A stretch of DNA of 35,383 bases from NCBI GenBank assembly GCA_002732805.1, contig NVSS01000027.1, forward strand, positions 1 to 35,383, given 5' to 3'. This document shows positions 10,752 through 20,857 of the stretch, in pieces. The translations under genes and the position numbers were made by a program. Position 1 is the first letter of the stretch. Every line of letters starts with the position of its first letter. This DNA comes from Coxiella sp. (in: g-proteobacteria). Lineage in GTDB: Bacteria; Pseudomonadota; Gammaproteobacteria; Coxiellales; Coxiellaceae. Below the pieces are notes generated by a model. That model searched no databases, was not told the origin of the DNA, and saw only the letters and a list, made by a program, of their open reading frames with translations.

Positions 10752-11414
10752 CTATTCCACATGATCAATGCGGCTCGCACCCGAGGCGCGGTTGTTCACG
10801 TTTTTTGGATTGCCAGTGTAAGTTAGAGTACTAGCACCGGAAACATGTGCTGTAAGTGATTGACTGACATTGACGGTTACTTTCGACGCGCCAGAGATAT
10901 GTGCCTCGATGGATTTGGCCGGTAGCGTTTTTGCGAGCACGTCAGATGCACCTGAAACATGAAGTTGTAAATCGTCAGTTTTACCCGTGAACTGTGCGTG
11001 AGAGGTGCCAGAGACAGTCACGTCAAAATTAGCGGACGTGATGCCTGTAACCGTCATCTGACTGGCGCCTGACACGTGTACGGCTATTAACTTAGGTGTG
11101 TTAATCGTGATGAGAATAGGTTTGCTTGGGTTAAGTGCATAGCGACGTTCTGTCGTGATTTGTAAGGTATTTTCTTCGATTTGGGTGACAATGTAAGGTT
11201 CAAGATTGGCATCGGCGGTGATGGTTAAGCTGGATTTATTACCACCCACCGTAGTGACGACCCTGTAGGCGCTACCGACATTAATAGTCGTGTAAGGCGA
11301 AACGGTTCGTGATTGTGTGATGATATGGCCATTGCCGCGTACACCCTGTTGCGTACAACCGACAAGATAAACCAGTGGAATCGCTAAAAAAATACCTAAT
11401 AAACGTTTTTTCAT
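10752..11414 (-). CDS. Head-GIN/DUF2807-type putative auto-transporter adhesin-like lipoprotein
   Basis: Lipobox YLVGC; repeated HVSGAS/TVSGTS/HISGAS beta-ladder motifs; GSAYRVVTTVGG. Confidence 0.8.
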   Translation of the reverse strand: MKKRLLGIFLAIPLVYLVGCTQQGVRGNGHIITQSRTVSPYTTINVGSAYRVVTTVGGNKSSLTITADANLEPYIVTQIEENTLQITTERRYALNPSKPILITINTPKLIAVHVSGASQMTVTGITSANFDVTVSGTSHAQFTGKTDDLQLHVSGASDVLAKTLPAKSIEAHISGASKVTVNVSQSLTAHVSGASTLTYTGNPKNVNNRASGASRIDHVE

Positions 11415-11491
11415 GAGAATCTCCTGTGTGATGCATGGCAGTGTAACAGGTTTTTTAGGTTTAGGAAAAAAGACACGGCTCAGGAATCAGG

Positions 11492-12391
11492 CTAAAATAG
11501 CCGCATGTTATTAATTTTTTCGATTAATGCGGATTTGGAACGACATTCAAATTTTTCTTTTAAGATATTAATATGTGCTTCAGCAGTACGGAAGCTAATA
11601 TTTAAGCGTAGCGAAATAGATTTTGCAGTGCCGCCGTGTAATAAATAAAACAAACATTGTGATTGTCTATTCGTTAGCGGTATTTTAGGATCGTATGAGT
11701 TACCCACAATAAAGCTAAACTGTGATTGTGTTTTATCGGTGTGGTGTGTCGGAAATAACAAGTCATCGTTCAAAATGGAAAGATTGGTGTGCGTAATATC
11801 GACCGAGTTAAAGCACGCCGCTTGGATGTCTCCGGCGCTATTAAAAATAGGGCATTTTTCACCAAGCAGTACCCGCCAATTATCACCGGCGTAAAATAAA
11901 AACTTAAGCACACGCATGGATTTTTTATGCTGAATAACCCGATTATCTTCACCCGAAAAATCATCGACCAATTCAACCGCAGGGCAGCGTAAATCGGTAT
12001 CACAAAGATGGGCGCCAATGAAATCATCGGCGCTTTGATAGTCCAGCATTTTCGCTGTACTTGATGATACAAATAGGTAATTAAGATTCACATCTTTCCA
12101 GCCAAAACAGCCGGATAGGGCAGTCATCATGGCGGCATAAACGCAGGCTTTCCCGGATGCGTTTGAGGAAGGGGGTTCCAGTAATTTTTTCAATGCAGCA
12201 TGTAGTAATGCGTGTTTGTCTTCAAGTGAATGTGACATTGCACTAAAGGCCTGACCCAGCGAGGAGTTGCTATGGCGCGGGCTTTGAAGGATTGCATGAA
12301 GTAATTCAAGGCAATGCGCAGGTGTGAGTGGTGATGGCATTTGCACGCCATCAAAAAAATCCCCCCACAACCTATCCAGCTTTGTGGGCAT
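11492..12391 (-). CDS. LuxR-family transcriptional regulator with PAS-like N-terminal region
   Basis: C-terminal LTNRQSQCLFYLLHGGTAKSISLRLNISFRTAEAHINILKEKFECRSKSALI matches the GerE/LuxR HTH pattern; YLFVSSSTAKMLDYQSADDFIG is PAS-like. Confidence 0.8.
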   Translation of the reverse strand: MPTKLDRLWGDFFDGVQMPSPLTPAHCLELLHAILQSPRHSNSSLGQAFSAMSHSLEDKHALLHAALKKLLEPPSSNASGKACVYAAMMTALSGCFGWKDVNLNYLFVSSSTAKMLDYQSADDFIGAHLCDTDLRCPAVELVDDFSGEDNRVIQHKKSMRVLKFLFYAGDNWRVLLGEKCPIFNSAGDIQAACFNSVDITHTNLSILNDDLLFPTHHTDKTQSQFSFIVGNSYDPKIPLTNRQSQCLFYLLHGGTAKSISLRLNISFRTAEAHINILKEKFECRSKSALIEKINNMRLF

Positions 12392-12586
12392 TATATAACT
12401 CGTCCTATTTCTTGCTTTATTATTGGCGCCAATAATAGCATTATGACGCTCTAGATTTAAGTAAATTTGTACAGTGTACGTGATAGCCTGTCATTGTTGC
12501 TCGAGATAAGTGGGGGAGTAAGCAATGGGTAATTATGCTACAATGGTGGTTCGTTAGATGCTCAATACGAGCGAATAGGCAATTTG

Positions 12587-13036
12587 ATGTTAGAAAACTG
12601 GCGCAATGATAATCGTATTCCGTTAGGGCTAATGGCGCTGATGGCATTGCTGTTGGTTATCTATCTCTATGACTTAACAGGTGATTTTCGTTCTACGTCA
12701 TCTTCGGTATCAACATCAGCCAGCGGCCATGTGACCTCCATACAAAATATTAGCCAATGGCATGTATTTGGAACCTATGATGATAACATGCAAAACCTAC
12801 CGGCCACGCAATTACAGCTAGTGTTAGAGGGTGTTATGCTGTCACCTAACAACCCCCAGCAATCTTATGCCATTATCTCAAGCCCCAGCACGCCGGCGAA
12901 AGTCTACAAGATCGGCGATCAAATTCCAGGGGGCGCCAAGCTCAAGGCGATTCAGCGCCAAGAGGTGGTGCTGCGTTATCAAGGACAATTGCAGAGTCTT
13001 AAGCTGCCGGTCGAACAGCTAACTTTTTCTAATTGA
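12587..13036 (+). CDS. gspC: Type II secretion system protein C (short, no PDZ)
   Basis: N-terminal TM, then NISQWHVFG...LQLVLEGVMLSPNNPQQSYAIIS...YKIGDQIPGGAKLKAIQRQEVVL, the GspC homology region. ATG at 12587 preferred over TTG at 12584. Confidence 0.85.
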   Translation: MLENWRNDNRIPLGLMALMALLLVIYLYDLTGDFRSTSSSVSTSASGHVTSIQNISQWHVFGTYDDNMQNLPATQLQLVLEGVMLSPNNPQQSYAIISSPSTPAKVYKIGDQIPGGAKLKAIQRQEVVLRYQGQLQSLKLPVEQLTFSN

Positions 13037-13085
13037 TATCCCGCGGCTAATTTTTAGGCATATAAAAGGGAGGTTATTAGATGAG

Positions 13086-13241
13086 ATGCACATTAAAAAT
13101 AAGCTTATCGTCTGGATTATAATGTCACCGATGTGGGCGGCCAGCCTGTTGTCCGAACTTATGACGCTGCAGAGCAAAGCTGCATCGCTGGGTGGCAGTA
13201 GCCATCGTCTGGTGATGTGCGCATCACTCATGTACTATTGA
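13086..13241 (+). CDS. Possible 51-aa exported microprotein
   Basis: GGGAGG SD upstream; MHIKNKLIVWIIMSPMWAASLLSELMTLQSKAASLGGSSHRLVMCASLMYY with signal-peptide-like N-terminus. Confidence 0.35.
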   Translation: MHIKNKLIVWIIMSPMWAASLLSELMTLQSKAASLGGSSHRLVMCASLMYY

Positions 13242-13276
13242 ACCGTTCACTGGAATTAAAGTAACTAGGAGGGTCT

Positions 13277-13540
13277 ATGACATTGAACTTTAAAAAAGCG
13301 ACTGCAGTATTTATTTTGGTAGCTGCCGCTAGCAGCGTTTCCGTAGCGGCGTCACCACGAGCATCGCACGCTGCAGTAAGGCGGCCAGCTGCGTCCGCTC
13401 GATACGGAAGACGGCCTGTAGATGCTGCAGCCGCTAAGCAGTATGGCGCAAGAAGAGCTGATGAAACACGGCCGCGGCAAAAGGCTGACTCAAAGGCTGA
13501 TGCTGCTGCAATTGCAAGAAGGCGAGGGCGAGTAAGATAA
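13277..13540 (+). CDS. Small Arg/Ala-rich exported basic protein
   Basis: SD AGGAGGG; signal peptide MTLNFKKATAVFILVAAASSVSVAA; strongly basic mature region; hairpins right after the stop. Confidence 0.6.
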   Translation: MTLNFKKATAVFILVAAASSVSVAASPRASHAAVRRPAASARYGRRPVDAAAAKQYGARRADETRPRQKADSKADAAAIARRRGRVR

Positions 13541-13575
13541 CGTGCAGGGTTGCACGTGGCGGCGTTAGCCGCCAC
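13541..13575. terminator. Two abutting hairpins after the 13277 ORF / downstream of gspM
   Basis: CGTGCA-GGGT-TGCACG and GTGGCGGC-GTTA-GCCGCCAC. Confidence 0.55.
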
Positions 13576-13595
13576 TCGTTAGTGTGGATTTCGCA

Positions 13596-14078
13596 TCATT
13601 GCATTAATGTGAGTGTCACATCCGCCGTTCCGGTTACCGCGCCTTTTTTTATCGCGGCGGTTTTTACGACGATGTTATCGGATTTCCATAGCGCTTCGGC
13701 CCAATCAATAAATTTATCAAACGGCACTTGCTTTAGGGTCAGTTGAATTTGCTGCGTGTTTTGTTGTTGTGTGTTTGAGACATACGGCGATAATTTAGAA
13801 GACACTAAGGATTGCTCGATGGTGACGAGCATCGCTTGAGAGGCATTTGTTTTTTTGATATACCCCATCGCTTTGAGTTGCGCCAAACGTGTGTCGGCGG
13901 TGGTCATCCAGGTCAGTAGGGCTTGGTTTTGAGTGACGTTTTGCTGTTGATCGGCAATGTGGATTGATAGCGGTCTCCAAATCAACATATAAACCAGCAA
14001 AATGGCAGCAATAATGCCACCACCGATTAAAATATATTGTTCACGTTGCTCACGCTCATGCCACCAGTCTTTGAGCAT
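13596..14078 (-). CDS. gspM: Type II secretion system protein M
   Basis: Short N-terminal TM protein (WWHEREQREQYILIGGGIIAAILLVYMLIWRPL), 1-nt overlap with gspL, position in cluster. Confidence 0.85.
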   Translation of the reverse strand: MLKDWWHEREQREQYILIGGGIIAAILLVYMLIWRPLSIHIADQQQNVTQNQALLTWMTTADTRLAQLKAMGYIKKTNASQAMLVTIEQSLVSSKLSPYVSNTQQQNTQQIQLTLKQVPFDKFIDWAEALWKSDNIVVKTAAIKKGAVTGTADVTLTLMQ

Positions 14079-15259
14079 TATGATAATCCCACGGTTAGCG
14101 TTTCAATCACTGTTTTATTCTTGGTTTGAGTTTGGTTCTTTTTGATGCTTAGCCCGGTGTTAGTTAAGGCTTTGTTGAATGCGTTAATGCTTGTATTTGA
14201 GCGTGCACTAATCACCAGTGTCATTGCATTATCGGTGTAAGTGATCGCGTTAATGGTGATGGCACTCATGTGCGCATTAATTGTTGCGACGCGTTGCAGT
14301 ATCGAAACAAAGGGGTTAGCAGAAAGTTCATATTCTTTAACAAGTTGTTCAATACGAAATTTAGGCTCCACCAGCTGCGTGGCACCTGGAAATGCTTGTT
14401 GGTAGAGACTGAGTAATTGGTGATTAAGGTGTGATGATTTTGTTTTAAGATCGATAAATAAGCCAACCTGCCCCAAAAATAAGACAGCGATAAAGACAGT
14501 AACGCTCAGTCGGCACCAAGACCAATACGAGCGTTGTTGTGTTTTATGGCGTTTTTGGCGAATTTGATTTTGCAATAAGTTAAAGGGTGAATGCTCGATC
14601 AGCGTGTTCACATCAATGAGTGCTTCGAATGAATTCTTGATTGTTTGCGCGGGGATGTCCACATCAAGTTTCGCTGCGGTGGCGTTGGGTTCAATACCAA
14701 CGTGCAGTTGTTGTGGCCGTTGTTCACATTCTTGCAGTGTTAATGACAATGACAATTCAAATAGGGCGCGATCGGTACTGAAGCCGGATTGTAGGCCGGT
14801 TCTCACCATGATCATCGCAGTATCCATATAGAGTGACCAGCTGTGTTCGCTCAGTGGAAGGCATAAATAATCAGGCAAAATAAGGCTGGGTTTAATATTA
14901 TGTTCTTTAAGTTCGCTGATGAGTGCATCCCAGCGGGTTTTATCGGTGATAGCAACGTGACGCAGATTGTTATCATTAGGAACACCAATCGCAAAATAAA
15001 GTTGATTGATATCTTGTGATAACTGTTCTTCGAGCATATTCGGAACGGCTTGTTGCAATTCATTATTAGACATTTTGGGTAAGGTGACACTCAGCATATG
15101 CACTTGCGCACCGGGCAAGACGATGATCACGCGTGCATTTTGAGCGGTGGGTAAGTCATCAAGCGTGGTCAATGGCATGACGGCCTCAACGCTACCGTCA
15201 TCTTGTACGACACTATACTGTCGTGTGTTATCTTCAAATTGTCTTACAATAACGATCAT
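14078..15259 (-). CDS. gspL: Type II secretion system protein L
   Basis: Actin-like cytoplasmic domain start with LPGAQVHMLSVTLPKMSNNELQQAVPNMLEEQL; single TM; between gspM and gspK. Confidence 0.9.
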   Translation of the reverse strand: MIVIVRQFEDNTRQYSVVQDDGSVEAVMPLTTLDDLPTAQNARVIIVLPGAQVHMLSVTLPKMSNNELQQAVPNMLEEQLSQDINQLYFAIGVPNDNNLRHVAITDKTRWDALISELKEHNIKPSLILPDYLCLPLSEHSWSLYMDTAMIMVRTGLQSGFSTDRALFELSLSLTLQECEQRPQQLHVGIEPNATAAKLDVDIPAQTIKNSFEALIDVNTLIEHSPFNLLQNQIRQKRHKTQQRSYWSWCRLSVTVFIAVLFLGQVGLFIDLKTKSSHLNHQLLSLYQQAFPGATQLVEPKFRIEQLVKEYELSANPFVSILQRVATINAHMSAITINAITYTDNAMTLVISARSNTSINAFNKALTNTGLSIKKNQTQTKNKTVIETLTVGLS

Positions 15260-15262
15260 TGA

Positions 15263-16204
15263 CTATCCTGACATTTGCCAAACCACGTAACTTTCAGTGG
15301 CTTTTGTTTTGCTGTTTTGTACCGTTGATAGCATGCTCTTTAAGGTAACTTGCTGGTGCCTTGTGGTCGCCGTGCTGTCAACGATGAAATAGTTGCTATG
15401 GGTGGTAATATCCTTTAGTGAACTGATACCTAATGGTTGAACACAAGTCTTATTATAGTCTGCTACGCTTAAAAATACACCATGTCCTTGCCTGCAGGCG
15501 TATAATGCCTGCGCTTTTGTGATGTCCATAGCGGACGATAGCGTTAATAAGACGCCGGGTGAGGCGGTATTGATGTTAATGGGGGTGGTTTGGCCTTCCG
15601 CCGCAGGGATTGCAGTGAGATAAGGTTTTATCGCGTTGAAGATGGTGGGTGTCATGCCGGCCACCATGCGTAGCTCAGAGAGGTCTAGCATGGGTTGATG
15701 CCCGGCGCGGTAGGGTGGGTGCAGGCGCGCATAGATTTGATCGCCCGTATTGCTGAGTGATAGCCAGTCGGTGATATGTTGGGTGAGCTGTAAGGCTTTT
15801 TGTTGGGATAAATTGGGTGCGACGCTATGCAATAGGTTGATGAAGCGCGATTGATTATTGGTTGAGGCCAGCATGTTAATATTAAACAACCCTTCGGCAT
15901 CAATAACATGCGCATACAGGCGTACATTTTCAAATTTCTGCGGCCCGATATTGCGTGGCATGGTGAGTAGGCTATTGGCCGTTGGTGTTTGCCAATTTGT
16001 ATAGTAACGCGCGAGGTCGCTCTCAGCTTGATCTTGCACGCCGTTAAGGTAAAGATAGGATTGATTTGAAAAATTATTAAGCGCTGCCAAATGCACTAAT
16101 AACCGAAACTTATAGATCACCGCCGTTGCGATAATAGCGCATATTGCCGTAATAAATAGCGCTGTTAGTAACGCGCTAGCTTTTTGTCGGTGGTGTCGTC
16201 CCAT
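15263..16204 (-). CDS. gspK: Type II secretion system minor pseudopilin K
   Basis: QKASALLTALFITAICAIIATAV N-terminus; DAEGLFNINML; ININTAS; LSELRMVAGM. Confidence 0.93.
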   Translation of the reverse strand: MGRHHRQKASALLTALFITAICAIIATAVIYKFRLLVHLAALNNFSNQSYLYLNGVQDQAESDLARYYTNWQTPTANSLLTMPRNIGPQKFENVRLYAHVIDAEGLFNINMLASTNNQSRFINLLHSVAPNLSQQKALQLTQHITDWLSLSNTGDQIYARLHPPYRAGHQPMLDLSELRMVAGMTPTIFNAIKPYLTAIPAAEGQTTPININTASPGVLLTLSSAMDITKAQALYACRQGHGVFLSVADYNKTCVQPLGISSLKDITTHSNYFIVDSTATTRHQQVTLKSMLSTVQNSKTKATESYVVWQMSG

Positions 16205-16844
16205 TTTGCTCCCGTATGCCGCGGCTCGGTATTAAAATAGTATCGCTAATCGTGCCTTGGCCTTTCACGGTAAAATCAATTTGTACGGCGCGGGGTAATT
16301 TTGATATCTGCGTTATGTTAGCACCTAGATCACCGCTAGTGGTGAGTGGCCACACGTTTTTTAATTGATTGTTATTATCATAGATGCGCACTTTAAAATT
16401 CGTGACGTTATTGAGTAAGGTCATTTGCGTGGGCTTTGTAGTTAGGATGCGATCCAGTGTCGGCCAGATTGCGCGCGACAGGGTGCCGTTGCTGTAAGTA
16501 TAATCAATACGCTGTAAATTACTACGATTGCCGGTGCTAAACGGATTAGTGGCGCCGCCACAAGTAAAGCTCACTTGGTTGTTGCCGAGCACGAAAGCAG
16601 GAATTTTGGAGCCGTCATTGTCCGTGATCGAACGATCAACGATCTGGCGAAAGTCACGACGTAAGAGTGCTTGTGCCACTTCAACTTGTTGTAACCGTTG
16701 GTTTGCTTTATCGGCACGTTGGTTGGCATCCAATGCATTATGTAGGCCAATGGCGGTGATCACACCCAATATAGCAAAGATCACCAACGCAATGAGAATT
16801 TCAAATAGCGTAAAGGCGCGTAGCTGGGCTTGCTTTGGGCTCAT
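16176..16844 (-). CDS. gspJ: Type II secretion system minor pseudopilin J
   Basis: RAFTLFEILIALVIFAILG prepilin motif; VEVAQALLRRDFRQIVDR. Confidence 0.93.
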   Translation of the reverse strand: MSPKQAQLRAFTLFEILIALVIFAILGVITAIGLHNALDANQRADKANQRLQQVEVAQALLRRDFRQIVDRSITDNDGSKIPAFVLGNNQVSFTCGGATNPFSTGNRSNLQRIDYTYSNGTLSRAIWPTLDRILTTKPTQMTLLNNVTNFKVRIYDNNNQLKNVWPLTTSGDLGANITQISKLPRAVQIDFTVKGQGTISDTILIPSRGIREQNGTTPPTKS

Positions 16845-17203
16845 CCTTTTATAAATCCTATAATATGTTGATAGCGTTTGTTGTTTTGCGAGACATCAAT
16901 CATGATGCGTTCAAAACTACGTTTACCGGCTTTTTTGTCAATCGATGCGTTCCAATCCCAGGTGCTATTGAGTATAGATGTTGATCCTTGCATCGCACTG
17001 CCATCATCGGGTTTGGCGATCACGCCCAGTTCGATTTTTGAAAGCACATTCATCGCTACCCAATTTGATGCCAGTGATTTTTGGACATGAATAGTGCTGA
17101 TGATATTACTTTGGGTGGTACGTAAGACAGCCATGAACGCGATGGCTAAAATCAGCACGGCGATGAGTACTTCAATTAAGGTGAAGCCGCGTTGTTTATT
17201 CAA
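16841..17203 (-). CDS. gspI: Type II secretion system minor pseudopilin I (probable TTG start)
   Basis: TTG AAT AAA CAA CGC GGC TTC ACC gives MNKQRGFTLIEVLIAVLILAIAF, overlapping the gspH stop (17196-17198); the ORF extension to 17407 is antecedent frame only. Confidence 0.9.
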   Translation of the reverse strand: MNKQRGFTLIEVLIAVLILAIAFMAVLRTTQSNIISTIHVQKSLASNWVAMNVLSKIELGVIAKPDDGSAMQGSTSILNSTWDWNASIDKKAGKRSFERIMIDVSQNNKRYQHIIGFIKG

Positions 17204-17696
17204 TACTGACCTCCCCGCTATCATTAGTCTGCAATAAGTAGTGCTTTTTATCGCGGTAATGAATGCGTACGCTGAAATGCGAGACGGTGCCATTGGGCAA
17301 GAAATAAATGCGTGGCCCCGGGCGATGATGGGCGTTACTATTGGTAAGCGTTTGGAGCTTAACATCGGCACCGTCACCAAATGCATTTTTATTGGATAAG
17401 GCATCACTCTCGAGTGGCCGCCAGGTTGTTTTGTTAGTGCGCGGATTGACCCAATAGCGTAAATAGAAATAACCGTGCTTGGTAAAGCTTAAGCCAAGTA
17501 CGGCCGGCTGTAAAATCGCCTGTTGTTGCGCCGCCGTAATGCTTTCTTTAAGTTCTATAACAGCCAATTTTTGGCGTCGTGATTGCCCAAAGTCGCCAAA
17601 TGCCATCAGTGCTACCATCAATACAATACCGATAATAATCAGCACCACTAACAACTCAATTAATGTGAAGGCTGCGTGGTGGCGCCGTGTATTCAT
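17196..17696 (-). CDS. gspH: Type II secretion system minor pseudopilin H
   Basis: HAAFTLIELLVVLIIIGIVLMVALMAF; GspH C-terminal region. Confidence 0.9.
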   Translation of the reverse strand: MNTRRHHAAFTLIELLVVLIIIGIVLMVALMAFGDFGQSRRQKLAVIELKESITAAQQQAILQPAVLGLSFTKHGYFYLRYWVNPRTNKTTWRPLESDALSNKNAFGDGADVKLQTLTNSNAHHRPGPRIYFLPNGTVSHFSVRIHYRDKKHYLLQTNDSGEVSIE

Positions 17697-18148
17697 TGCG
17701 CTGATTTGTTTTTGGTGTCCCAGTTACCAATGGTTGCATCGGCGCCTTTACCACCAGGCTGGTTTTTCGCGCCATAAGTAAAAATATCAATGTCACCATG
17801 TTGGCCGGGGTTTTGGAAATGGTAGGCATTGCCCCAAGGATCTTTGGGCACATGGCCTTTAATGTAGGGGCCGCTCCAATTTTGCGGTGCAGGGTCGGAT
17901 GAGGGCTTGGTCACGAGTGCGTCAACACCTTGTGCGCTGGAAGGATATAAGCCGTTATCCAGTTTATACAGCTCCATCGCATTTTCGATGGATAAAATAT
18001 CTTGCTTCGCCGCAACTTCTCGCGCTTGATCCGGTCGTGATAAAATTTGCGGAACGATAATGGCGGCTAAGATCGCCATGATCACCACCACCACCATCAC
18101 TTCGATGAGTGTAAAGGCCTGGGATTTTATATGTCGGTAGTGTTTCAT
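17693..18148 (-). CDS. gspG: Type II secretion system major pseudopilin G
   Basis: MKHYRHIKSQAFTLIEVMVVVVIMAILAAIIVPQI; LDNGLYPSSAQGVDALVTKP; start M at 18148. Confidence 0.97.
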   Translation of the reverse strand: MKHYRHIKSQAFTLIEVMVVVVIMAILAAIIVPQILSRPDQAREVAAKQDILSIENAMELYKLDNGLYPSSAQGVDALVTKPSSDPAPQNWSGPYIKGHVPKDPWGNAYHFQNPGQHGDIDIFTYGAKNQPGGKGADATIGNWDTKNKSAQ

Positions 18149-18173
18149 GGGTAACCCTCGTGTGTTTGTCAGC

Positions 18174-19400
18174 TTAGCCGCTAAATTGATCCATTTGAAA
18201 GATAGGTAACATGATAGCAAGTACGATAAATAATACAATCGCACCCATCACCAGTATCAGTACCGGTTCAAATATGGTTAATAAGCTTTCGATGAAATTA
18301 TTCACATTGTCTTCTTGGGATAACGTGGCGCGCTCAAGCATCATCTCAAGACGACCGCTATTTTCGCCACTGGCAACGAGGTGTACAAACATCGGCGCAA
18401 AGTAGTGCGTTTCTTTTAAAGAATGCGCAATGCCACTGCCTTCACGTACACGTTCGATGGCCTGGTCAACCGCATGCTTCATAGGCAGCGGTGTAATCAG
18501 CTGTGCGGCGGCACGCATGGCTTCTAACACGGGCACACTAGCGGCCGTTAAAATACCAAAGGTGCGGCCAAAGCGTGCTTCATTAATAGTGCGCATGGTT
18601 TTTCCGAATAGGGGTATTTTAAGGACAAAATCATCATAGCGTGAACGAAAGCGTTTATTTTTTAAGGAGCGGTTAAATATAAAGCCTAGAACGACGAACA
18701 CGCCTAAACAATACCAGCCATAATGGACGAAGAAATTACTAATGGCGATCAAGGCGCGGGTAGATAGTGGTAAGGCGATGCTGACCTGGCTAAAGGTATT
18801 AATGATTTTAGGTACCACATAAATCAACATAAACACGACGATGAGTACAGAGACGACGGTCATTAAAGCCGGATAAATGAGTGCTTGTTGTATTTTTTGG
18901 CGTAATTTCTTTTGGCGCTCCGTATGTTCCGCGAGTTTAAGCAGTATCAGGTCAAGCTTGCCCGATTTTTCGCCGCTGGCAATGGTGGTGCGGTACAATA
19001 GTGGGAATGCGTTGGGGAAGGCATCAAGGCTAGCGGCTAATGAATACCCTTCGAGGACACGGGCACGCACACCGAGAATAATGCTTTTAATTTGATGCTT
19101 TTCTGTTTGTTCGGCGACGGCCGTTAGCATTTCATCGATGGGGATACCGGCGGAAAGCAGCGTGGCCATTTGATGGGTCAATAACATTAAGTTTGTAGTT
19201 GAAATCGACTTACGTTTCAGCGCGGAAAAGCTAGCGCGTTTTTTTTGTTTGTTATGTGCGCCGCTAACAACATCAATGCTGATGGGGACGAGTGATTTTT
19301 CACGTAATTGTTGACGTACTTGACGCGGGCTGTCGGCTTCAGCGACGCCTTTTTGTTTTTTGCCGGCTTTATCAACGGCGGTGTATTGATATGCAGTCAT
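18174..19400 (-). CDS. gspF: Type II secretion system inner membrane protein F
   Basis: MTAYQYTAVDKAGKKQKGVAEADSPRQVRQQLREK; T2SSF domains. Confidence 0.97.
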   Translation of the reverse strand: MTAYQYTAVDKAGKKQKGVAEADSPRQVRQQLREKSLVPISIDVVSGAHNKQKKRASFSALKRKSISTTNLMLLTHQMATLLSAGIPIDEMLTAVAEQTEKHQIKSIILGVRARVLEGYSLAASLDAFPNAFPLLYRTTIASGEKSGKLDLILLKLAEHTERQKKLRQKIQQALIYPALMTVVSVLIVVFMLIYVVPKIINTFSQVSIALPLSTRALIAISNFFVHYGWYCLGVFVVLGFIFNRSLKNKRFRSRYDDFVLKIPLFGKTMRTINEARFGRTFGILTAASVPVLEAMRAAAQLITPLPMKHAVDQAIERVREGSGIAHSLKETHYFAPMFVHLVASGENSGRLEMMLERATLSQEDNVNNFIESLLTIFEPVLILVMGAIVLFIVLAIMLPIFQMDQFSG

Positions 19401-20857
19401 CAGCTTACCCTCAACACTTCTTCGACCGTGGTCTGGCCATCAATTACTTTACGCCATCCATCCGTACGCATGCTGGGCGTGGTTTTTCGTGCATGATCAA
19501 GCATCTGTGTTTCGCTGGCATTGTCATGAATTTGCGTGCGAAGCGTTTCATCGATTTCAATAATCTCATAAATACCAGTACGACCAATGTAGCCCGTGTG
19601 AGCGCATAGATCACAGCCGTTGGCATGATAAAGTATTGGATTTTGATCATCCGTCAATGCCATTAAGTCGCACTCTTTAGCACTCGCCGGCTTTCCTTCC
19701 TTACAATCAGCGCACAGCACGCGCACCAGACGTTGTGCCAGCACACCAATAATGGTTGACGATAACAAGAACGGTTCGGTGCCCATATCGCGTAGGCGGG
19801 TGACAGCACCGATGGCACTGTTGGTATGTAAGGTGGACAACACTAAATGTCCGGTGAGACTGGCTTGAATCGACATTTCAACGGTTTCGTAATCACGTAT
19901 TTCACCCACCATGACGATATCGGGATCTTGACGCAAGATAGCACGAAGACCACGTGCGAACGTCATATCCACTTTGGTATTTACTTGGGTTTGTCCAATG
20001 CCCGGCAAGTAATACTCAATGGGATCTTCGACAGTGAGAATGTTGCGTCTTGAATCATTGAGTTCGGTGAGCACGGCGTAGAGTGTTGTTGTTTTACCCG
20101 AACCCGTAGGCCCAGTAACCAAAATAATGCCGTGTGACGAGCTGATTAAATGGCTCATTTTCTCATAATCAGTCGCTGACATGCCTAATTTTTTAAGGTC
20201 TAAGGGCGCACTTTGTTTGTCCAGTAAGCGCAATACAATTCGTTCGCCATAGTGTGTTGGGATCGTGGAGACACGCACGTCAACGGCGCGTCCTGCAATA
20301 CGAATCGAAATACGCCCATCCTGTGGTAACCGTTTTTCGGCGATGTCGAGTTTGGCCATGACCTTAATACGTGAGGTGATCAGCGGTGCGAGCACGCGGG
20401 GCGGCTCAAGTATTTCATGTAGAATGCCATCGACACGAAAGCGCACGATAAGTTTTTCTTCAAAGGTTTCAAAGTGAATATCCGATGCGGCTTGTTTGAG
20501 TGCTTGGGTAAACAACGCATTGATGAGCTTAATGATCGGCGCGTCATCATCACTTTCAAGCAAGTCTTTGGTTTTCGGCATGGTCTGCATTAACGTATTG
20601 AGATCGATGTTATCTTCAAGCCCGCTCATTGCTTCCAGCGCAGAGCCACTATTTTCATAGTGCTGGGTCAGTATTGATTCAAATTTTTGGGAGCCTACTT
20701 GAGTGAAGCGTAAGGGTTTATGACACAGGCGTCGCAATTCAATAATCGTATGTGCGTCTAGACCGGGCCGGTGTGTTACGTAGTAATAGTCGTCGTCTTG
20801 CCTGCTGAGAATGACACCATGCTGTTTGGCAAAGCCAAAGGCCAGATGCTCAGACAT
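19400..20857 (-). CDS. gspE: Type II secretion system ATPase E
   Basis: Walker A GPTGSGKTTTLYA; Asp box VGEIRDYETVEMSIQASLTGHLVLSTLHTN; zinc motif CADC..CDLC. Start MSEHLAFGF at 20857. Confidence 0.97.
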   Translation of the reverse strand: MSEHLAFGFAKQHGVILSRQDDDYYYVTHRPGLDAHTIIELRRLCHKPLRFTQVGSQKFESILTQHYENSGSALEAMSGLEDNIDLNTLMQTMPKTKDLLESDDDAPIIKLINALFTQALKQAASDIHFETFEEKLIVRFRVDGILHEILEPPRVLAPLITSRIKVMAKLDIAEKRLPQDGRISIRIAGRAVDVRVSTIPTHYGERIVLRLLDKQSAPLDLKKLGMSATDYEKMSHLISSSHGIILVTGPTGSGKTTTLYAVLTELNDSRRNILTVEDPIEYYLPGIGQTQVNTKVDMTFARGLRAILRQDPDIVMVGEIRDYETVEMSIQASLTGHLVLSTLHTNSAIGAVTRLRDMGTEPFLLSSTIIGVLAQRLVRVLCADCKEGKPASAKECDLMALTDDQNPILYHANGCDLCAHTGYIGRTGIYEIIEIDETLRTQIHDNASETQMLDHARKTTPSMRTDGWRKVIDGQTTVEEVLRVS

